From JANJWP01 sp964540725 (lineage in GTDB: Bacteria > Patescibacteriota > Gracilibacteria > BD1-5 > UBA2023), in the NCBI GenBank assembly GCA_964540725.1, contig CAZINU010000001.1:124001-188000 (forward strand): a stretch of 64,000 bases of DNA, read 5' to 3'. A program made the translations under genes and the position numbers. Shown here piece after piece: positions 8,926 to 18,035 of the stretch; positions within the stretch are counted from its first letter, which is position 1, and each line of letters opens with the position of its first letter. The notes under the pieces are model-generated. The model did not search any database and was not told the DNA's origin. It saw only the letters and a list, made by a program, of their open reading frames with translations.

Positions 8926-8985
8926 ATGAAACCGAAACTTCCGTACCTCTACGTTTGGCATCATTTCCTTTCCCATTGGCGATAG
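8926..8985 (+). CDS. Candidate leader peptide 2 (contains YVWHHFLSHW)
   Basis: 19 residues, MKPKLPYLYVWHHFLSHWR, ending on TAG. It has two Trp, three His, two Tyr and one Phe, a very high aromatic/His content. It ends 33 nt before a second terminator hairpin. Such residue bias next to a terminator is the usual mark of a translated attenuator leader. Confidence 0.45.
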   Translation: MKPKLPYLYVWHHFLSHWR

Positions 8986-9018
8986 GAATTTCACCGCGTC
9001 CGCGTGAATAAAGCCTTC

Positions 9019-9050
9019 GGCCGATGGGAATACGCCCCGTCGGCCTTTTT
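9019..9050 (+). terminator. Terminator after leader peptide 2
   Basis: GGCCGATGGG (9019-9028) pairs with CCCCGTCGGCC (one G-U pair) and is followed by TTTTT. It lies only 22 nt before the ATG at 9073, so it must be read through or disrupted for that gene to be transcribed from upstream. Confidence 0.8.
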
Positions 9051-9072
9051 AAAACCCTTCCCTCTTCCCCAT

Positions 9073-9873
9073 ATGAATTCCCAAGAACTTTCCGCGGCGA
9101 TGTCCGCTCCAACCCTTAACGTCGCTCTCCGTTCGCTCGAAGCCGCTAAAGACGGATTCGTTCGCATGAACGAATCCGTCCGGTCGGTTTCCCTTACGAC
9201 GAAGGGCGCCGTCCGAAAAGCCGTGCAGACCGCGCGCGCCGGACGGACTCTCGACGCGTTCGTAACGCTCTGTCCGTTCTACGATGGCGTCGGTGGCATT
9301 CGTGGCGACGTCGCCGATTTTTCCCGAGTCTCGGAGCGCATGCGTCGGAAATACCGCGCCGCCGTAGAGTCGGCACGGTTTCTCCAATCCCAAATTCCGC
9401 TCCGGGTGACGTACTTGCTCGCAGACCAATGAGTGCTCGTGAAATCATCGTACGACCGTTCCCGGTTCCGAGAGGATATCGAAGGCGTTCGGGCTACGTA
9501 CGTCCGCGAAATCGCGAAGGACGATCCGGGCGCAGCATTCGCGACGTTTTCCGAAATCGGTCTCGACTTGCCGGAACTCTGCGATGCCGACGCGCCCATT
9601 ACGCGCAACGATTGTCGGGATTTGATTGCCCGTCGGAATGCCGAAGGGCTCGGTCCCAACGCGCTCGACATCATCATCCAAGCGTTCTGACCGGCATCGG
9701 CCTTCAATATCATTCGATGCTACCTCGACGAATCCGCGTTCCTCGCGAGAAACTTCGAAGGGAAGGTTTTCGTAAATACCGAATTCTGCCAACCGCTCAA
9801 TACGCTCTACCGACTTTGAAACGAACGGGCGGTCGATACGAACGCGATGATGCTCGTGTCGCTGAAGCCGTAG
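9073..9873 (+). CDS. Unknown protein with three TGA-glycine codons
   Basis: 266 residues if TGA at 9430, 9688 and 9817 is read as Gly; stop is TAG at 9871. The protein looks soluble and mixed alpha/beta, with segments such as AFVTLCPFYDGVGGI, ERMRRKYRAAVESARFLQSQ, IPLRVTYLLADQG, YVREIAKDDPGAAFATFSEIG and FNIIRCYLDESAFLARNFEG. I do not recognise the family. A Rossmann-like strand pattern (LRVTYLLAD) is visible, but no catalytic motif can be named. It is the first gene after the two leader-peptide/terminator units and is followed by a hydrolase and trpS on the same strand. Confidence 0.7.
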
Positions 9874-10000
9874 TTTTCACGCTTTCGATTTTCAGTTCCG
9901 ATCCGATTCGTGCAAACCGTTTCCCATTCAGGGGTTTATGCGAATCGGACGACTCCGCCCCAATCGAAATCGAACGCCGTACCCTTTTCCTTTTAAACTT

Positions 10001-10813
10001 ATGGAAACCCTCGTGAAGAACCGCCTCGTCGCCTCGTACGCACGAAGCGGAAACCCGAACGGAACCCTCGTCATCGTCGCCATCGGCGCGCCGAATGCCG
10101 TAGATATCGATTCGCTTCGAAACGCCGACCTCTTGACCGCCGCCGGGTATGACGTGCTCGTGCCCGACTACTACGGCTTCGCCCGATCGGGCGGCCGGTT
10201 TACGCCGCAAAATTCGATTAAGACCCTCTTGGATGCCCGAAAGTACGCCATGGGCGGCGAATGGACCGTCGCGTATTCCGGAGAATCCAAAATCCTCGAA
10301 TACTCGAACATCGTTTTTCTCGGTCTTTCGTACGGGGGCGGCGTTGTGCCGCTCCTTCCGAAATTCTGTCCGGAAATCGATACGATCGGGCTTTTTTACC
10401 CCGTTACCGACTACCGTTCGTTTGGCAAACGGGGCGTAAAAGAGGAAACGGTCGAAGATTTCCTCCGGGCGCTCAAAACCGGATTCCGTCCGCTCTACCG
10501 GGGAATCGACGATCCGGTATGGACAAGGCAATTCGACGACGCGCTCAGACTTACGCCCATGCTCGAGACGGCGTATCTGAAAAACGTTCGGGTATTCCTC
10601 GCGCACGGCACCGAAGACGAAAGTATCTATTATAAGAAGACGGCCGAATACGCCGCGAAACTCCGAAGCGAGTTTCCGCGGAATGACATCGAATACCGCG
10701 AGTATCCGGGATTGCAACACGGTTTTTCGACCATGTTGCCGGCAACTGAAGATTTCATCCGATTTTTATCGAGGAGCGCTTCCGACGTGACTTCCGAACG
10801 GTTTTCCATATAG
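10001..10813 (+). CDS. Alpha/beta hydrolase
   Basis: 270 residues. An alpha/beta-hydrolase core is visible: LVIVAIGAPNAVD, YDVLVPDYYGFARSGG, the nucleophile elbow GLSYGGG (Ser in G-x-S-x-G), the acid strand VRVFLAHGTEDESIY and the His in GLQHGF. The substrate is unknown; the size fits dienelactone hydrolase/lipase-like serine hydrolases. An in-frame ATG at 9938 exists, but similarity begins near 10001. trpS starts 20 nt downstream, so the two are probably cotranscribed. Stop is TAG. Confidence 0.85.
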   Translation: METLVKNRLVASYARSGNPNGTLVIVAIGAPNAVDIDSLRNADLLTAAGYDVLVPDYYGFARSGGRFTPQNSIKTLLDARKYAMGGEWTVAYSGESKILEYSNIVFLGLSYGGGVVPLLPKFCPEIDTIGLFYPVTDYRSFGKRGVKEETVEDFLRALKTGFRPLYRGIDDPVWTRQFDDALRLTPMLETAYLKNVRVFLAHGTEDESIYYKKTAEYAAKLRSEFPRNDIEYREYPGLQHGFSTMLPATEDFIRFLSRSASDVTSERFSI

Positions 10814-10833
10814 TTTTCGCAACCCATTTTGTC

Positions 10834-12009
10834 ATGAAACGCATCATTACCGGCGTCAAACCCACCGGCGCCTCCATCCATCTTGGAAACCTCGTCGGCG
10901 CGCTGTTGCCCTTCGGCCGCTTGGCAGAAGGCAACGATGCCGCGGTATTCATTGCCGACCTGCACGCGCTCACGTCGGTCAAAAACGGCGAAACCCTCCG
11001 CCGACAGACCCACGAGCTCGCGGTGGACTACCTGTCGATCTACGGCGACAATCCGAACGTCACCATTTTCCGCCAGTCGGACATTCCGCTCATTCCCCGG
11101 CTTTCGTGGATTTTATCGAGCGTGACGCCGTATTCGCTCATGCTCAGGGCACACAGTTTTAAGGATTTTCAACAAAAAAAAGAAGAAATGTTGCAAGATT
11201 CAGCATTTCTTCGTGGTCAGATATCTGCAAATGAATCTTTTGCTGTTGGTTTTTTGGAAGGACTTCCCATTTCGATAAGGAACGAGATAGCTGACAATAT
11301 CAGCTATCTAAAAGAAATAAACCTCAAAACTAGGCAAAATCTTGAAATGAATGATGCCAAATTTGCTGAATTGGCAAGAAGTTTTGAGAATAACCTCAAT
11401 ATGGCCACCTTCGACTACCCCATCCTCATGGCGGCCGACATTCTCGCGTACGACACCGACTTCGTTCCGGTAGGGAAGGACCAAATCCAACACCTCGAAA
11501 TGGCTCGCGACATCGCCCGGGCGTTCAATAAGACGTACGGCGAAGGGGTGTTCAAAGAACCCGTCGCGCACGTGGAAAAGGCCGTTGAAACGCTCCCCGG
11601 GCTCGACGGTCGGAAGATGAGCAAATCGTACGACAACTTCCTCGGCGTGTTCGACGACGAAAAGACGCTGAAGAAGAAGATCGGGCAAATCGTTACGGGG
11701 TCCGAAGGGCTCGACGATCCCAAGCCGGTCGACAACAACGTATACGCCATCGCCCAGGTGTTCGCCACGCCTGAACGCCTGGCCGACATGCGCGCGAAAT
11801 TCGAGCGCGGCACCGGTTACGGTTACGGCCATGCCAAGGCCGACCTTCTCGAAATCCTTTTGGACGCGCTCGGCCCCATCCGCGCCCGGCATGCCGAAAT
11901 TTCGAAAGATCCGGCCTACGTCGAAGCGAGACTTGAGGCGGGCGCCGAAAAAATGAACGCCCGAATCGAAGCGAAGATGGAAACGGTTTCGAAGCTCGTC
12001 GGAGTATAG
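10834..12009 (+). CDS. trpS: Tryptophanyl-tRNA synthetase with an AT-rich in-frame insert
   Basis: 391 residues. Class I signatures: PTGASIHLGN (HIGH type), LMAADILAYDTDFVPVGKDQ, QHLEMARDIARAF and GRKMSKSYDN (KMSKS). It charges tRNA-Trp. The family is normally about 330 residues. The excess is a block at about residues 110-185 (11161-11400) between HSFKD and NLNMATFDYP, where the family has only a few residues. I count 81 G+C in those 240 nt (34%), against 62% in the next 60 nt. Codons there (AGT, AGA, ATA, CTA, TCA, CAA) are rare elsewhere in the gene. The block keeps the frame. In a UGA=Gly organism tRNA-Trp must not read UGA, which adds interest. Confidence 0.93.
   Translation: MKRIITGVKPTGASIHLGNLVGALLPFGRLAEGNDAAVFIADLHALTSVKNGETLRRQTHELAVDYLSIYGDNPNVTIFRQSDIPLIPRLSWILSSVTPYSLMLRAHSFKDFQQKKEEMLQDSAFLRGQISANESFAVGFLEGLPISIRNEIADNISYLKEINLKTRQNLEMNDAKFAELARSFENNLNMATFDYPILMAADILAYDTDFVPVGKDQIQHLEMARDIARAFNKTYGEGVFKEPVAHVEKAVETLPGLDGRKMSKSYDNFLGVFDDEKTLKKKIGQIVTGSEGLDDPKPVDNNVYAIAQVFATPERLADMRAKFERGTGYGYGHAKADLLEILLDALGPIRARHAEISKDPAYVEARLEAGAEKMNARIEAKMETVSKLVGV
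11155..11388 (+). other. Alien AT-rich insert in trpS with flanking repeats and a hairpin
   Basis: The insert is bounded by the imperfect 9-bp direct repeat AGTTTT(A/G)AG at 11155 and 11380, exactly 225 nt (75 codons) apart. It contains a perfect 10-bp hairpin, AGATAGCTGA (11285-11294), loop CAATA, TCAGCTATCT (11300-11309). The coded segment is Glu/Gln/Asn/Lys-rich and predicted helical (for example FQQKKEEMLQDSAF, YLKEINLKTRQNLEMND). Origin unknown: a transferred domain, a gene-conversion tract from a low-GC relative or a mobile in-frame element are all possible. Confidence 0.8.
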
Positions 12010-12025
12010 CCCCCGGAATTCTCCC

Positions 12026-12059
12026 AAGAAAAATCCCCGCGTTTCGCGGGGATTTGTTT
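12026..12059 (+). terminator. Bidirectional terminator between trpS and the convergent orphan gene
   Basis: AAATCCCCGCG-TTT-CGCGGGGATTT (12031-12055) with a T-rich flank on the plus side and TTTTTC on the minus side. Confidence 0.85.
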
Positions 12060-12079
12060 GCGGCTTCCGCCGCGGGGAA

Positions 12080-12577
12080 TCAGCTGGCGGCGGCATCTTG
12101 AACGGGAGCCGTACCTGCTGGGGGGACGGGCGGCTCGGCGGACGATTCGCTGGCCGGCGGATCCATGGGGAAGTTCAGGATCCGGATAGCCTCGTTGAAG
12201 CGACGGAGGCGTTCCAGTTCTTTCGCGGACAGCGAATCCGCGTCAAGTTCCTCATCCATTGCCGCATGGAGCGCATCCACGAGTTTCGAAACCTTGCAGC
12301 CGAAAGGGAGCGCGTCATTGAAATCCGAAAGGAAGAATTCCATCTTCTCGGGTCTTCCGCCATCCTCACTGGGGAGTACGACCAGTTCGCAGAGCTTTCC
12401 GTCCAGAAGCCCCATAATGCGTACGCCCGCGTAATCGATGAGGACCGGAGCGTGGTGGTCGATTCGGCGCAATTCGTCGATAAACCCGTGATACTCGCAT
12501 AATTCCTCCGGGATATCGGCCGAAGTTCGTACCGGAATAACGTCGTTTGACGTAGGGGTACGCGTAATGATTTGCAT
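12080..12577 (-). CDS. Orphan SD-led protein, apparent TGA stop
   Basis: 165 residues, not recognised. An N-terminal alpha/beta part (HHAPVLIDYAGVRIMGLLDG, ELVVLPSEDGG) is followed by an acidic helical region and a Pro/Ala-rich tail (PPVPPAGTAPVQDAAAS). It has a strong SD (AAGGAG, 6 nt before ATG) and its own promoter. The coding frame ends on TGA at 12080, just before a terminator. If TGA were Gly, translation would run through the terminator and about 125 codons antisense to trpS to a TAA. That is unlikely, so TGA seems to act as stop here, unlike in neighbouring genes. Confidence 0.65.
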   Translation of the reverse strand: MQIITRTPTSNDVIPVRTSADIPEELCEYHGFIDELRRIDHHAPVLIDYAGVRIMGLLDGKLCELVVLPSEDGGRPEKMEFFLSDFNDALPFGCKVSKLVDALHAAMDEELDADSLSAKELERLRRFNEAIRILNFPMDPPASESSAEPPVPPAGTAPVQDAAAS

Positions 12578-12618
12578 CTTCGTCTCCTTGTGTTTGTGCC
12601 CGAAATTGGGATAAAAAA

Positions 12619-12646
12619 ATTATAACCATAAAAACTATTCCGTCAA
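12619..12646 (-). promoter_or_regulatory. Promoter of the orphan gene at 12577
   Basis: Minus strand TTGACG (12646-12641), 16-bp spacer, TATAAT (12624-12619). It contains TATGGTTATA, shared with the promoter at 5265-5292. The leader is about 35 nt and carries an SD. Confidence 0.75.
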
Positions 12647-12665
12647 TATCTGGGAACGGAACGAC

Positions 12666-14411
12666 TTAAAACCCGCTCTGCAATTCCACCATTCTCGCGT
12701 ACGTACCGTTTTTCGCGAGAAGTTCTTCGTGCGTGCCGTCTTCGAGAATGCCGTTGTTTCCGACGACGACGATGCGGTCGCATTCTTTCACGGTTTGCAA
12801 CCGGTGCGCGATAATGACGATGGTCCGGCCTTCCATGAGGTTGTGGATGGCATGGGTCACGGCCTCTTCGGATTCGCTGTCGAGCGCGGAGGTCGGTTCG
12901 TCCAAGAAGACCATCTCCGGGTTCTTATAGAAAATCTTCGCGAGAGCGAGGCGCTGTTTTTGTCCGCCGGAAAGCAGGATGCCGCGCTCTCCTATTTCGG
13001 TATCGAGCCCGTTTTCGAAATGGAAGACGAAGTCGCACTCGGCGAACCGGAGGGCGTCTTCCATGGATGGCCGTTCCGGTTTTTTTCCGTGATCCGAGCC
13101 GTCGGACTCGACGGAAAATTCGAGATTTTCCCGGACCGTTCCGTCGAATATCGCCGAATCCTGCGTGAGGTAACCGATATGGGCGTAGTACGACCGGAGC
13201 GAGACTTCCGAGAGGTTTTGGCCATCTGCGAGAATACTTCCCGCATTGGGGCGGACGTAGCCGGAAAGCAGTTTCATGAGCGTCGTTTTTCCGCCGCCCG
13301 AAGTTCCGACGAGCGCGGTCTTCTTTCCGCCTTCGATTTCGAGCGAGAAATTTTCGAAAACGGGCTTTTTGCCGGCCGAGTACGAAAACGATACGCCGTC
13401 GATCGTCAGGTTCCCTTTCTTGAAAACGAAGTCCGCCCCTTCCGAGTACCCTTCGATTTTGGGCGATTCGGCGAAGAGTTTTTCGAATTTGTCGATATGG
13501 ACCCACTCGCGCCAGAAGACCTTGTAATTGTCGGCGAAGCGGGAGAGGCCGACGTCGAGCATTCCGACGGCCGAGACGAGCGTGGCGAGCGAGAACGGCG
13601 CTATTCCGCCGGAATGCGCGATCCATGCGACGGTTCCGACCGACCCGATCCGGAAGAGGAACATGGAGAATCGGATGGACGTATTGATGCTCTCGAGAAT
13701 TTCCATGAGCTCCCGCTTCTCTCCGTAATACCGCTCATTCCAACGGACGATGTTTCCGATCATTTCGTCCGTCCGTCCGTTCTGAAGGATCTCGAATTTT
13801 GAGAACGTAAATCGCGAGACGTTCCGAAAAACCTCGACGGACATTTCCTTCATTCGGAGTCGAATCGGCCGGCTCTTGGCATTCAGATAGGCGATTCAGG
13901 CGATGAACGCGGCGAACGTGACGAAGAAAACGGCGAAGAAGGCGGGGCTGATAACGAAGATGTTGATCGCGCTCCCGATGACGTAGGCCATCGTGAATAC
14001 GGCGCCCGAGACGACGATTCCGAGATTCTCCCGCCACGTGCTGATGCCGGCGGTAAAAACATTCATCACTCGGCTCGCCCCGTAGGTTTCGAAGAACCGG
14101 TTTTCGAGAAGGGTCAGTTCTTTGGCATGCTTCCGGGTAAGGAAGGTTTCGATCTTGAAATCGAACGGCGCGTACGTGCCCCTGAAGGCAAAAATGAACG
14201 GAAGGCCGATCGCGTAGAGCGCGCAAAGGCTGAACATCCAAATTTTCACCGTCTCGAAATCGCCTTCCGAAATCGCTTTCGAAATCGGCGTGAGCGCGTA
14301 GGCGAACGACGCGTTCAGCGTGGGGACCACGAGCGCGACTCCCGTCAGGATGGCCGCTTCCTTTTTCACGGAGCGGAGAGGTTCCAAGAATTCTCGGATT
14401 CGCATGGGCAT
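12666..14411 (-). CDS. ABC half-transporter (fused membrane and ATPase domains)
   Basis: 581 residues with TGA at 13896 read as Gly (residue 172). The N-terminal membrane domain has helices such as AAILTGVALVVPTL, FSLCALYAIGLPFIFAF and INIFVISPAFFAVFFVTFAAFIA. The C-terminal ATPase has Walker A GTSGGGKTT, Q-loop GYLTQDSAIFDG, signature LSGGQKQR, Walker B MVFLDEP and the switch His in IIAHRLQ. It would work as a homodimer exporter; the substrate is unknown. The in-frame TGA falls inside the membrane domain and splits the gene if read as stop. Start 14411 or 14405; no SD. Stop is TAA. Confidence 0.9.
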
Positions 14412-14560
14412 ACGGGTGACGGGGCAGGATGTTCGAACATACGGAACGTCCGCAGAATGGCAAGGCCCGAACCGCGTTTTTCTGAATTTTTCTTGGTTTT
14501 TCCTTAGTTGCGCTCAACATCGCCTTCGCGTTCGGATCAAAAGTTTACGAGAGCGGTGGC

Positions 14561-15352
14561 TTAGTGACGACCCGGAGATAGCGGAATTTCGCATTCCGCT
14601 TCGGTTCCGTCGATGCGGAGGGGGCGGTTTCGGAAAAGGATTCCGGCGAGCGAGATGCCGGCCAGATATCCGGCCACGTGGGCTACGTTATCCACCATCG
14701 GGTTCGTGAATCCGAGGAATATCTGGTACGCCCCGATGATGGGGAGCGCCCATGATGCGTCGTGGAGATTTTCCGAAAAATCCTTCCGATAACGGACGTA
14801 AAATACGGTAACGAATCCGAACGTTCAGAAAATGGCTCCGCTCGCTCCCACGGCCGGTCAACCGTGGATATGGTACGTGGCCAGGCCGGCGACGATACCC
14901 AATCCCATGAAGATCGCCAACCCGCGGAGAGTTCCGTAGAGTTTGTGGATGACGAGGGAGAGCGGAAAAAGAAACAGGAGATTTCCGATAAGGTGATCTG
15001 CCGATCCATGGAGGAATATGGACGTAAATATGCCGTGCGCGTTTCCCGAATCGCCCCAATTCGAGTGTCGGAACGTGAAGTTGTTCGGATCTACCCCGTT
15101 CAGTTCGAACAATCCCTCCGATATCTGGTATAAGAAGGTCGTTATGCACGAAAGCATGACGATAATGAAGAACGCGTTCGCGAGGGAGGCCCCCGATTCG
15201 AAATCGATTTTTCCCGAACCGCCGCCCCCCCCATCGGTTTCGATACACTCGGGCGTAATGTCGAACGTCGCTCCGCACGCAGTCCCAGCCGAAACCGGAA
15301 GGGCGCAATCCCTCGGGATTTCGAGAATTTCGATAGCGTCAATCGCGTTCAT
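14561..15352 (-). CDS. Rhomboid-family intramembrane serine protease
   Basis: 263 residues with TGA at 14858 and 14825 read as Gly. The catalytic motif is GASGAIFG with Ser171; its last Gly (residue 176) is coded by TGA. The second catalytic residue is the His in NVAHVAGYLAG near the C-terminus. FTSIFLHGSADHLIGNLLFL matches the HxxxNxxF region. About six membrane helices are visible. A Cys-bearing extracellular loop (CGATFDITPECIE, then poly-Gly) lies before helix 1. Rhomboids cut membrane proteins within or near their helices. Reading TGA as stop would remove the active site, which supports code 25 strongly. Stop is TAA at 14561. Confidence 0.93.
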
Positions 15353-15364
15353 ATCCGAACCGAT

Positions 15365-16591
15365 TTATCGTTTTTCTCCAGTATCGAGCAATATAGCCAT
15401 GCCGATGGCGACTTGTCTCGGAATCGTGAAGGCCGGATCGTCTTTCAAATCGAGCAGATAGTTGTCGAAGAGCTCGATTTTCCTTTTGAATATCCCGACC
15501 GGTTTTCGTTGTTCCGGATCGTTTCGAAGGTCGAAGAAAACGAAATTCGTCCGAATGAATCCCCCGATTACCGGAACCCATCTTCGCATGAGACTCAAGA
15601 TGACCGAGTCCTCTTTTACGACGAATTCATGCCCGCCCGGGAGCCGTATCCACCATTTGCGACGGAACACGTTCGTGAATACGTTCTTTTCGAAAACGGC
15701 GAGAGTTCCCCCCGACATTTCCATGGCGTAGCGTTTTCTTGGAAATTCGAATCGCTTCATTTGGGTTACCGTAAAAATCGGGACAGTTTTCGAATCGAAT
15801 CGGTCGTTTTCGTAGAATTGTATGTGCCGCTTCGGGTACAATGCGGTACCGGTAAGAACGGCTCCCAAAAGCGCGAATGCCGCGACGGCGCCTCCGATAG
15901 GGGAATCCCCGTTCGATCCGGTGCTCGAATCGTTCCCCGCGGGGAGCGCCGCCGCGCCCGTCTCTCCGGTCTGGGTACGGAAGGAATTTCGGAAATCCGG
16001 CGGAACCGAAGTTCCGGTGGAGACCGATCCGGCATTGGTCGCCGTCCGATTTTTCCGAACGTTGTCCCTTCTCGTCGACCCGGTCACGGCGGAATTCGTT
16101 CCGGTTCCGATCGCTGTCCCTTCCGAAGGCGCGGTCGCGACATCCGGGACTTGGGCTTTCGTAAGCATGGCGAATCAGAAAACGCCCATGATGCCAAGGT
16201 ACACGATTACGGCGGCGAGCCCGGCGAGAATCGATTTGAATACCTTCAGCTTCCTTACGGCAAAAAGGAGATCGACGTTGTTTTCGTCGCGCACGTAGTA
16301 TTTTTCGGCAAGCAGGGACACGCGTTTTTGTTTGATTCCGTAAACGTGTTTCGAAAATGCTCCGGAATGGGTCGGCATTCCTCCGGCGTCATCGGTTTTC
16401 GAACTGGTCGGGAGTCCGGATTCCGAGGATTCGAAAGGTCCCGCGTCGGGAGATCGTACGATATTTTCCGCCGGTACCGGAAATACTGTGGAACAATTCG
16501 GGCAACGGGCATTTTTTTCTCCGAATTCGTCTTTGAGCCGAAACGACGCCTGACATCCGGGGCATTGGGAAATAATCATATTATATGTCAA
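15365..16591 (-). CDS. Zinc-ribbon membrane protein with tubby/scramblase-like C-terminal domain
   Basis: 408 residues with TGA at 16175 read as Gly (residue 139). The N-terminus has two CxxC pairs (CPGCQASF and RCPNCSTVFPVP) of the MJ0042 zinc-ribbon type. A membrane helix follows (ILAGLAAVIVYLGIMGVF, ending at the TGA), then a Ser/Thr/Gly linker and a second helix (GGAVAAFALLGAVLTGTALY). The C-terminal part (beta strands ending FDNYLLDLKDDP, then VAIGMAILLDTGE) looks like the LURP/scramblase tubby-like fold. If TGA were stop, the helix would end the protein; read through, the two parts form one plausible protein. Start 16591 or 16579. Stop is TAA. Confidence 0.75.
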
Positions 16592-16719
16592 AAAAATATA
16601 ACCTTTTTCATACTATCGAATAAGTGGCGGAAAAGCAAAGTTTTTCCAACGATTCGCAAGCCGCTTTGAAAAAGCGTAAAAAATCGTACAATCACCCCCG
16701 TTTTCTTTCCGCTTCCGCT

Positions 16720-17922
16720 ATGGATTCCAAAATCAAAAACCTCCTCGAAAAGGGCGTCTCCCGCATCATCGATCGGGAATCGCTCGAAAAGAAGCTCGCT
16801 TCGGGCACGCCGCTCCGGGTAAAATTCGGCATCGACCCAACCGGCACCATCGTGCACATCGGACACGCCGTTCCCATGATGAAACTCCGGCAGTTCCAAG
16901 AGCTCGGACACCACGTCATCATTCTTATCGGCGACGCGACCGCGCAAGTGGGCGACACGTCGGACAAAGACGCCGAACGCCCTATGCTGAAGCGCGAAGA
17001 AACCCGGAAAAACGCCGAGACGTGGGTGGCGAAATTCGGTAAGATCCTCGATCTTTCGAAGCTCGAAATCTACTACAATTCCGAAGGCCTCGACAAGGTG
17101 AACTTCTGCGGGGTGGGGGAACTTGCCAAGCACTTTTCGGTCGCCGAAATGCTCGACCGCGACAATTTTTCGAAGCGGTTCAAGGCCGGTATCCGCATCA
17201 GCTTGCAGGAGTTTCTCTACCCCATCATGCAGGGGTACGATTCGGTAGCCCTGAAGGCCGACGTCGAACTCGGCGGAAACGACCAGTACTTCAACCTCTT
17301 GGCCGGACGAAAATTGCAGGAAGCCTTCGGGCAACCGAAACAGGATATCATGACCTTCGATCTCCTTCTCGGTCCGGACGGCAAGAAGATGAGCAAGACC
17401 GGCGGAAATTGCATCGGTGTGGACATGGAACCGAATGCCATGTTCGTGAAGCTCATGGAAGTGAAGGATGAGCTCATTCTCGACTACTTCCGTCTCGCCA
17501 CGCCGCTTTCGCTCGAAGAGATCGAGCCGTATGCCAAACGGCTCGCGTCGGGCGAAAACCCCCGAAGCATCAAACTCGACCTCGCCCGTACTATCGTCAC
17601 CTTCTACCACGGTGCCGATGCGGCCGAAGCCGGCCGCGCGTACTTCGAAAAGGTTCTTTCCGAAGGCATCATGCCCTCGGAAGACGAAATGGAAAAAGCT
17701 TTCGTCGAGACCGAGAATGGCTCCGTCGGCGTACTTACGCTCCTGAAAACCATCGGTTTTGCCGCAACGACCGGGGAGGCTCGACAATCCGTCACGGGCG
17801 GCGGTACGAAGGTGGGGGGCGAAAGAGTGACCGATGAAAAAACCCTCGTTGCGTTATCGAAAGATCGCGGAACCGTCGTGCAAGTGGGAAAAAAGAAATT
17901 CAAGCTCGTGTTCGCGAAGTAG
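16720..17922 (+). CDS. tyrS: Tyrosyl-tRNA synthetase
   Basis: 400 residues. Class I signatures: FGIDPTGTIVHIGHAVPM (HIGH type), LQEFLYPIMQGYDSVAL, ELGGNDQYFNLLAGR and GKKMSKTGGN (KMSKS). The C-terminal part (EARQSVTGGGTKVGGERV) is an S4-like RNA-binding domain. It charges tRNA-Tyr. The frame is open upstream to 16624, but the ATG at 16720 follows a TTGAAA...TACAAT promoter by about 20 nt. A terminator follows. Stop is TAG. Confidence 0.96.
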   Translation: MDSKIKNLLEKGVSRIIDRESLEKKLASGTPLRVKFGIDPTGTIVHIGHAVPMMKLRQFQELGHHVIILIGDATAQVGDTSDKDAERPMLKREETRKNAETWVAKFGKILDLSKLEIYYNSEGLDKVNFCGVGELAKHFSVAEMLDRDNFSKRFKAGIRISLQEFLYPIMQGYDSVALKADVELGGNDQYFNLLAGRKLQEAFGQPKQDIMTFDLLLGPDGKKMSKTGGNCIGVDMEPNAMFVKLMEVKDELILDYFRLATPLSLEEIEPYAKRLASGENPRSIKLDLARTIVTFYHGADAAEAGRAYFEKVLSEGIMPSEDEMEKAFVETENGSVGVLTLLKTIGFAATTGEARQSVTGGGTKVGGERVTDEKTLVALSKDRGTVVQVGKKKFKLVFAK

Positions 17923-17935
17923 CCGTTCATAAGCG

Positions 17936-17965
17936 AAAAACGCCCCGGAATTCCGGGGCGTTTTT
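17936..17965 (+). terminator. tyrS terminator
   Basis: AAAAA-CGCCCCGGAATTCCGGGGCG-TTTTT, a 10-bp perfect palindrome stem with A and T flanks. Confidence 0.88.
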
Positions 17966-18035
17966 CGTTTGGCAATGCGGATCGTCTTGTTTCCGAAGGG
18001 TTCGCGAGTACGATGGGGGTATCGGTTTTTCCGAC

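Larger units (their letters stand above)
8758..9050 (+). promoter_or_regulatory. Candidate double attenuator: two leader-peptide ORFs, each followed by a terminator hairpin
   Basis: The 408-nt gap between map and the gene at 9073 holds TTGACT (8758) and TATGAT (8779), a 21-codon ORF (8792-8857), a terminator (8878-8916), a 19-codon ORF (8926-8985) and a second terminator (9019-9050). The gene starts 22 nt later. Both short ORFs contain Trp-His-His, and the ORF-terminator order repeats twice. This is what ribosome-mediated attenuators look like, and trpS lies downstream in the same direction. I did not show competing antiterminator folds, so the function is inference. The -35/-10 spacing (15 bp) is short. 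Confidence 0.5.

Noticed and set aside
12080..12577. Extending the orphan gene through its TGA to a TAA near 11700
   Set aside because: The extension would pass a terminator and about 125 antisense trpS codons with no protein-like sequence.
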